Source: Paenibacillus stellifer
GTDB taxonomy: Bacteria; Bacillota; Bacilli; Paenibacillales; Paenibacillaceae
Assembly (NCBI RefSeq): GCF_000758685.1
Contig: NZ_CP009286.1
Coordinates: 4,995,001 to 5,059,000 of the forward strand
Direction of reading: 5' to 3'
Length of the DNA stretch: 64,000 nucleotides
This document shows, one piece after another, positions 60,032 through 64,000 of this stretch. Position 1 is the stretch's first letter. Each line of letters opens with the position of its first letter. The notes beneath the pieces are model-generated. The model was not told where the DNA came from, did no database searches, and saw only the letters and a program-made list of their open reading frames with translations. A program made the position numbers and the translations under genes.

Positions 60032-62485
60032 TTATTCGCCGTCTTTCTCCAGCGCGACCGGCTCCGCCTTGCGGACCGTCAGCTCGCCGTTCTCTTCGTC
60101 GATCTTGAGCGAATCGCCCTTCGCGATGTTGCCCTTCAGCATTTCTTCGGACAGACGGTCCTCGATATGCTTCTGAATCGCGCGGCGCAGTGGGCGGGCG
60201 CCGAAGGCCGGATCGTAGCCTTCTTTGGCGAGGAACGCTTTCGCGCTGTCCGTAAGCTCGAAGTCAACGTCGTATTCACGCAGCCGCTTGCGAAGCTCGT
60301 CGGCCATCAGGGTAACGATCTCAGCGATATGCTTCTCTTCCAGCGAGTGGAAGACGATGATTTCGTCGATCCGGTTCAGGAACTCTGGACGGAAGCTCTT
60401 CTTCAGTTCGTCCATGACCTTGCCCTTCATGTTGGAGTATTCGGCTCCGGCATCCTGCACCGCTGTAAATCCGAGTGTGGAATTCCGCTTGATCGCTTGA
60501 GCCCCAACGTTGGACGTCAGGATAATCAGCGTGTTACGGAAGTCGACTACGCGGCCCTTGGAGTCCGTCAGCCGGCCATCTTCCAGCACCTGCAGCAGAA
60601 TGTTGAACACTTCCGGATGTGCCTTCTCGATTTCGTCCAGCAGGACGACCGAATACGGCTTGCGGCGTACTTTCTCGGTGAGCTGTCCGCCTTCTTCGTA
60701 TCCGACATATCCCGGAGGAGCCCCCACCAGACGCGAGGTCGAGTGTTTCTCCATGTACTCGGACATGTCGATCCGGATAACCGCATTCTCGTCGCCGAAC
60801 ATCGCTTCGGCAAGTGCGCGGGCCAGCTCGGTTTTGCCGACACCGGTCGGGCCGAGGAAGATGAAGGAGCCCATCGGGCGCTTCGGATCTTTCAGACCGG
60901 CGCGTGCCCGGCGGATCGCCCGGCTGACAGCCTTGACGGCTTCATCCTGACCGATAACCCGGTCATGCAGCAGAGCTTCCATATTGAGCAGGCGCTCTGT
61001 CTCCTCTTCCTTCAGCTTGCTGACCGGAATGCCGGTCCAGCTCGCTACCACCTGAGCGATATCCTCTGGCGTTACCTCGGAATCGGTGCGGCCCTGCTTC
61101 TCTTTCCATTGGTTTCTCGTCGTGTCGAGCTCTTCGCGGATCTTCTGCTCCGTGTCGCGAAGGGCAGCGGCCTTCTCGAATTCCTGGCTCTGCACGGCGG
61201 CGTCCTTCTCCTTGCGGATATCGTCCAGCCGTGTCTCCAGTTCCTTCAGATTCGGCGGAATCGTGTAAGAGTTCAGCCTTACCTTGGAGCCCGCTTCGTC
61301 GATCAGGTCGATCGCCTTGTCCGGCAGGAAGCGGTCGGTGATGTAGCGGTCGGACAATTTGACCGCCTGTACGATCGCCTCATCCGTAATCTTCACACGG
61401 TGATGGGCTTCGTACCGGTCGCGCAGTCCGTACAGAATCTGTACGGCTTCTTCCGGAGACGGCTGATCCACCGTGATCGGCTGGAAGCGGCGTTCCAGAG
61501 CAGCGTCTTTCTCGATGTATTTGCGGTATTCATCCAGCGTTGTTGCGCCGATGCATTGCAGCTCGCCGCGTGCCAGCGCCGGTTTCAGAATGTTGGAAGC
61601 ATCGATAGCGCCTTCCGCGCCGCCTGCGCCGATCAGCGTATGCAGCTCGTCAATGAAGAGAACGATGTTGCCCGCTTGGCGGATTTCATCCATGATCTTC
61701 TTCAGGCGGTCTTCGAATTCGCCGCGGTATTTGGTGCCGGCGACAACGGAACCCATATCGAGCGTCATAACCCGCTTGTCGCGCAGCGTCTCGGGAATTT
61801 CATTGTTGATGATCTTCTGGGCCAGGCCCTCGGCAATCGCTGTCTTACCTACCCCAGGTTCGCCAATCAGCACCGGATTGTTCTTGGTCCGACGGCTCAA
61901 CACCTGAATGACGCGCTCGATTTCCTTGCTGCGTCCGATGACCGGGTCCAGGTTGCCGTCTTTGGCGTAGGCCGTCAAATCACGGGCCAAGCCGTCAAGC
62001 GTAGGCGTGCTGACATTGCTTGGGCCGCCGCTGTGGCTCGAAGCAGACTCGCTGCTGCCGAGCAGCTGGAGAACCTGCTGGCGTGCCTTGTTCAGGCTGA
62101 TGCCGAGGTTGTTCAGCACACGAGCCGCAACGCCTTCTCCCTCGCGGATCAGACCGAGCAGGATATGCTCTGTGCCGACGTAAGTGTGGCCTAGCTTGCG
62201 GGCTTCGTCCATCGACAGCTCGATCACTTTCTTGGCGCGAGGCGTGTACGCGATGTTCGTCGGCTGTTCCTGTCCTCTGCCGATCAGCGTCTCCACTTCG
62301 TCCTGAATTTTTTCGAGGCCGAGGCCAAGGCCGATCAACGCTTTGGCGGCGATGCCGTCGCCTTCGCGGATCAGTCCCAGCAGAATATGTTCTGTGCCGA
62401 TATTATTGTGTCCCAGCCGGACGGCTTCTTCCTGTGCCAGCGCAAGCACTTTTTGTGCGCGTTCCGTAAATCTGCCAAACATCAT
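60032..62485 (-). CDS. clpC: ATP-dependent Clp protease ATPase subunit ClpC
   Basis: Hexameric AAA+ unfoldase for ClpP and for adaptor-bound substrates such as McsB-marked proteins (817 aa). N-terminal repeats (about 1-150) start [14 protein letters not shown]; Walker A of ring 1 is [10 protein letters not shown], a middle coiled-coil domain follows, ring 2 Walker A is [10 protein letters not shown], and a ClpP-binding loop of type LGF occurs in NSTLGFTAV. It follows mcsB by 35 nt. Confidence 0.98.
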   Translation of the reverse strand: MMFGRFTERAQKVLALAQEEAVRLGHNNIGTEHILLGLIREGDGIAAKALIGLGLGLEKIQDEVETLIGRGQEQPTNIAYTPRAKKVIELSMDEARKLGHTYVGTEHILLGLIREGEGVAARVLNNLGISLNKARQQVLQLLGSSESASSHSGGPSNVSTPTLDGLARDLTAYAKDGNLDPVIGRSKEIERVIQVLSRRTKNNPVLIGEPGVGKTAIAEGLAQKIINNEIPETLRDKRVMTLDMGSVVAGTKYRGEFEDRLKKIMDEIRQAGNIVLFIDELHTLIGAGGAEGAIDASNILKPALARGELQCIGATTLDEYRKYIEKDAALERRFQPITVDQPSPEEAVQILYGLRDRYEAHHRVKITDEAIVQAVKLSDRYITDRFLPDKAIDLIDEAGSKVRLNSYTIPPNLKELETRLDDIRKEKDAAVQSQEFEKAAALRDTEQKIREELDTTRNQWKEKQGRTDSEVTPEDIAQVVASWTGIPVSKLKEEETERLLNMEALLHDRVIGQDEAVKAVSRAIRRARAGLKDPKRPMGSFIFLGPTGVGKTELARALAEAMFGDENAVIRIDMSEYMEKHSTSRLVGAPPGYVGYEEGGQLTEKVRRKPYSVVLLDEIEKAHPEVFNILLQVLEDGRLTDSKGRVVDFRNTLIILTSNVGAQAIKRNSTLGFTAVQDAGAEYSNMKGKVMDELKKSFRPEFLNRIDEIIVFHSLEEKHIAEIVTLMADELRKRLREYDVDFELTDSAKAFLAKEGYDPAFGARPLRRAIQKHIEDRLSEEMLKGNIAKGDSLKIDEENGELTVRKAEPVALEKDGE

Positions 62486-62520
62486 AACCCTGCACCTCCA
62501 TAAATGATAAATATCTATAA

Positions 62521-63585
62521 TTAATGTGTGGTCCCCAATGTCTCCCGGAGCAGCTTCGCCCGGTACATGTCGCGTTCGGCTGCGTTCAGCTTGTCGCCAA
62601 AAGTCTTTTGCAGAAAGCCCGGCTGTGTCTTCACATTCAGTTCGTTGAGAACCGAAATGGAAGGCTCTTGGAGAATTCCCACATCAACGCCTAGCCGCAC
62701 ATCCGACAGACGCTGGGAAGCTTCTTTAAGATCCATAACCGCCGCATATTTCAGAATACCATAGGACCGCATAACCCGGTCGGTAATCCGCAGAGCGGAA
62801 TCGTTCAGCAGACGCTGACGCGCATTCCGTTCATGCTCGATAATCTGAATGACGACGCTGTGCAGATTCTCGATAATCTCCGTCTCGCTCTGGCCGAGCG
62901 TAATCTGGTTGGAGATTTGAAAAATATTGCCCGCTGCCTCGGAGCCCTCGCCGTAAATGCCTCTGACCGTAAGTCCCACCTGATTGACGGCGGAGAGTAT
63001 GCGCCCGATCTGTTGAGTCATTACAAGCGCCGGGAGATGCATCATGACCGAGGCGCGAAGTCCTGTGCCGACATTCGTCGGACAGCTTGTTAAATACCCT
63101 CTTCTATCGTCAAATGCGTAATCGACCGCTGCTTCAAAAATGTCATCAATGGACGTTGCCCTGTCCCAGGCCTCTTTGACCTGAAATCCGGGGAACAGGC
63201 ATTGAATCCGCAGATGGTCTTCTTCATTGATCATAATGCTGACCGATTCGTCTTCATTCAGCAGCACCGCACCGCCGCGGGAGTCATTGGCCAGGTTGGG
63301 ACTGATCAGATGCTTCTCGACCAGCACCGTTTTGTCCAGCTCTCCCAGTTCGTCGAGCTTCACCAGTTGAAATGTTCCGTAACCGGTCGCCTGATTCTCA
63401 TCAATTACAGGAGCCAGAACATCCATGACCTTCTCGGCCTGCTCTTCATTAGCAAGGAGCGGAAAAGGATGATGCACGATATTACGGGCGATCCGCACTC
63501 GGCTGCTGATTACAATCTCGGAGTGGCTGCCGCCGCTGCGCATCCATTCGCTGAGCGCTTGCTCGGTAAAACGGAGATTAGGCAT
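62521..63585 (-). CDS. mcsB: Protein arginine kinase McsB
   Basis: Phosphorylates arginine on misfolded proteins and on CtsR, targeting them to ClpCP (354 aa). Phosphagen-kinase fold: [11 protein letters not shown], the loop [21 protein letters not shown], and the pArg-site motif RDMYRAK near the C-terminus. The start has a GGGGG-type site. It lies between mcsA and clpC. Confidence 0.97.
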   Translation of the reverse strand: MPNLRFTEQALSEWMRSGGSHSEIVISSRVRIARNIVHHPFPLLANEEQAEKVMDVLAPVIDENQATGYGTFQLVKLDELGELDKTVLVEKHLISPNLANDSRGGAVLLNEDESVSIMINEEDHLRIQCLFPGFQVKEAWDRATSIDDIFEAAVDYAFDDRRGYLTSCPTNVGTGLRASVMMHLPALVMTQQIGRILSAVNQVGLTVRGIYGEGSEAAGNIFQISNQITLGQSETEIIENLHSVVIQIIEHERNARQRLLNDSALRITDRVMRSYGILKYAAVMDLKEASQRLSDVRLGVDVGILQEPSISVLNELNVKTQPGFLQKTFGDKLNAAERDMYRAKLLRETLGTTH

Positions 63586-63614
63586 CGGGCATTCCCCCTA
63601 TATATCTTAAGACT

Positions 63615-64000
63615 TTACTCTTGTGCTATTTCTTTTTCAAGTTTCCGGATCTGGTCTCTCAGCTCGGCCGCCGTTTCGAATTCTTCCTGGGCGATGGCCT
63701 GCTGCATGTTCTCCTTAAGCTCGTCAATTTGACGGCGAACCTGAATCTGTACTCCAGCCCGTCTCGGCACCTTGCCGACATGGGCGGTACTTCCGTGCAC
63801 TCTTTTGAAGAGCGGGTCCAGACCTTTGTCAAAATATTTATAGCAGGAGCTGCAGCCGAATCGCCCCAGCTTGCTGAACTGTCCGTACGTCATGCCGCAT
63901 TCCTCGCAGCGTACGTCCTGAACCGTTGACGCAGCAGCGGTTTTGCCTTTGCTTGCCCCCTCCAGATCCAAGAGGCCGGACAGCAGGCTGTGAATGGAGA
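63615..64000 (-). CDS. mcsA: McsA, activator of McsB (5' end outside the window)
   Basis: Zinc-finger partner that activates McsB and helps ClpC. Visible: 127 codons, including the CEECG and CSSC zinc pairs, then a C-terminal UVR coiled coil (IDELKENMQQAIAQEEFETA). The frame continues off the window end with SIHSLLSGLL, and the start codon and first zinc pairs are not visible; ctsR would follow outside. Confidence 0.95.
   Translation of the reverse strand, partial: SIHSLLSGLLDLEGASKGKTAAASTVQDVRCEECGMTYGQFSKLGRFGCSSCYKYFDKGLDPLFKRVHGSTAHVGKVPRRAGVQIQVRRQIDELKENMQQAIAQEEFETAAELRDQIRKLEKEIAQE

Overview
The window comes from a spore-forming Gram-positive bacterium of the Bacillales, most probably Paenibacillus. 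The evidence is the 16S rRNA, the gene order (ctsR-region clp operon, radA-disA, yacL, isp genes, sigH, rif/str, S10-spc-alpha clusters, cwlD, salA, gerD, pdaB, rrn), a set of sporulation and germination genes, and codon and GC use in the middle range. Nearly every gene is on the minus strand, so the window is printed backwards relative to transcription. The genus is inferred from gene content and 16S, not from a database search.

Layout from low to high coordinates. At 1-1365 is a 16S rRNA gene cut by the left edge, with its leader, boxA and promoter. At 1660-9336 is a sporulation, cell-wall and sulfur block: a small protein, a SpoIIM-like protein, pdaB, ppk2, gerD, salA, cwlD and the cysH-sat operon. 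At 9556-27195 is the translation cluster: rpsI, rplM, truA, rplQ, rpoA, rpsK, rpsM, rpmJ, infA, a KOW protein, map, adk, secY, then the spc and S10 operons back to rpsJ. At 27422-28771 a globin-coupled chemoreceptor (HemAT type) sits between rpsJ and tuf. At 29063-33808 is the str operon (ybxF, rpsL, rpsG, fusA, tuf). At 33974-45963 are rpoC, rpoB, ybxB, rplL, rplJ, rplA, rplK, nusG, secE and rpmG. At 46416-54272 are sigH, rae1, rlmB, mrnC, cysS, cysE, gltX, ispF and ispD. At 54529-59816 are yacL, an opposite-strand small protein, pssA, disA and radA. At 60032-64000 are clpC, mcsB and the 3' part of mcsA.

Most genes serve ribosome assembly, translation, transcription and protein export. The others link to spore cortex maturation and germination (CwlD, PdaB, GerD), cysteine supply (CysH, Sat, CysE, CysS under a Cys T-box), isoprenoid synthesis, c-di-AMP signalling (DisA) and arginine-phosphate/Clp proteolysis (McsA, McsB, ClpC). 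Regulation visible in the DNA includes sigma-A promoters in front of most operons, L10 and L13 leaders, a Cys T-box, many intrinsic terminators and one sigma-D-like promoter.

The most novel-looking signal is a pair of related, structured leaders upstream of pssA and yacL: four hairpins in the same order, with different paired bases, ending in an identical 14-nt motif. Other points worth checking are a very long UUCG-capped hairpin between rpoB and rpoC, a terminator hairpin that contains the cwlD ribosome binding site, HemAT inside the translation cluster, the absence of the ecfA-ecfA-ecfT genes between rplQ and truA, and tandem repeats between infA and rpmJ. I saw no insertion sequence, prophage, CRISPR array, defence locus or tRNA gene.
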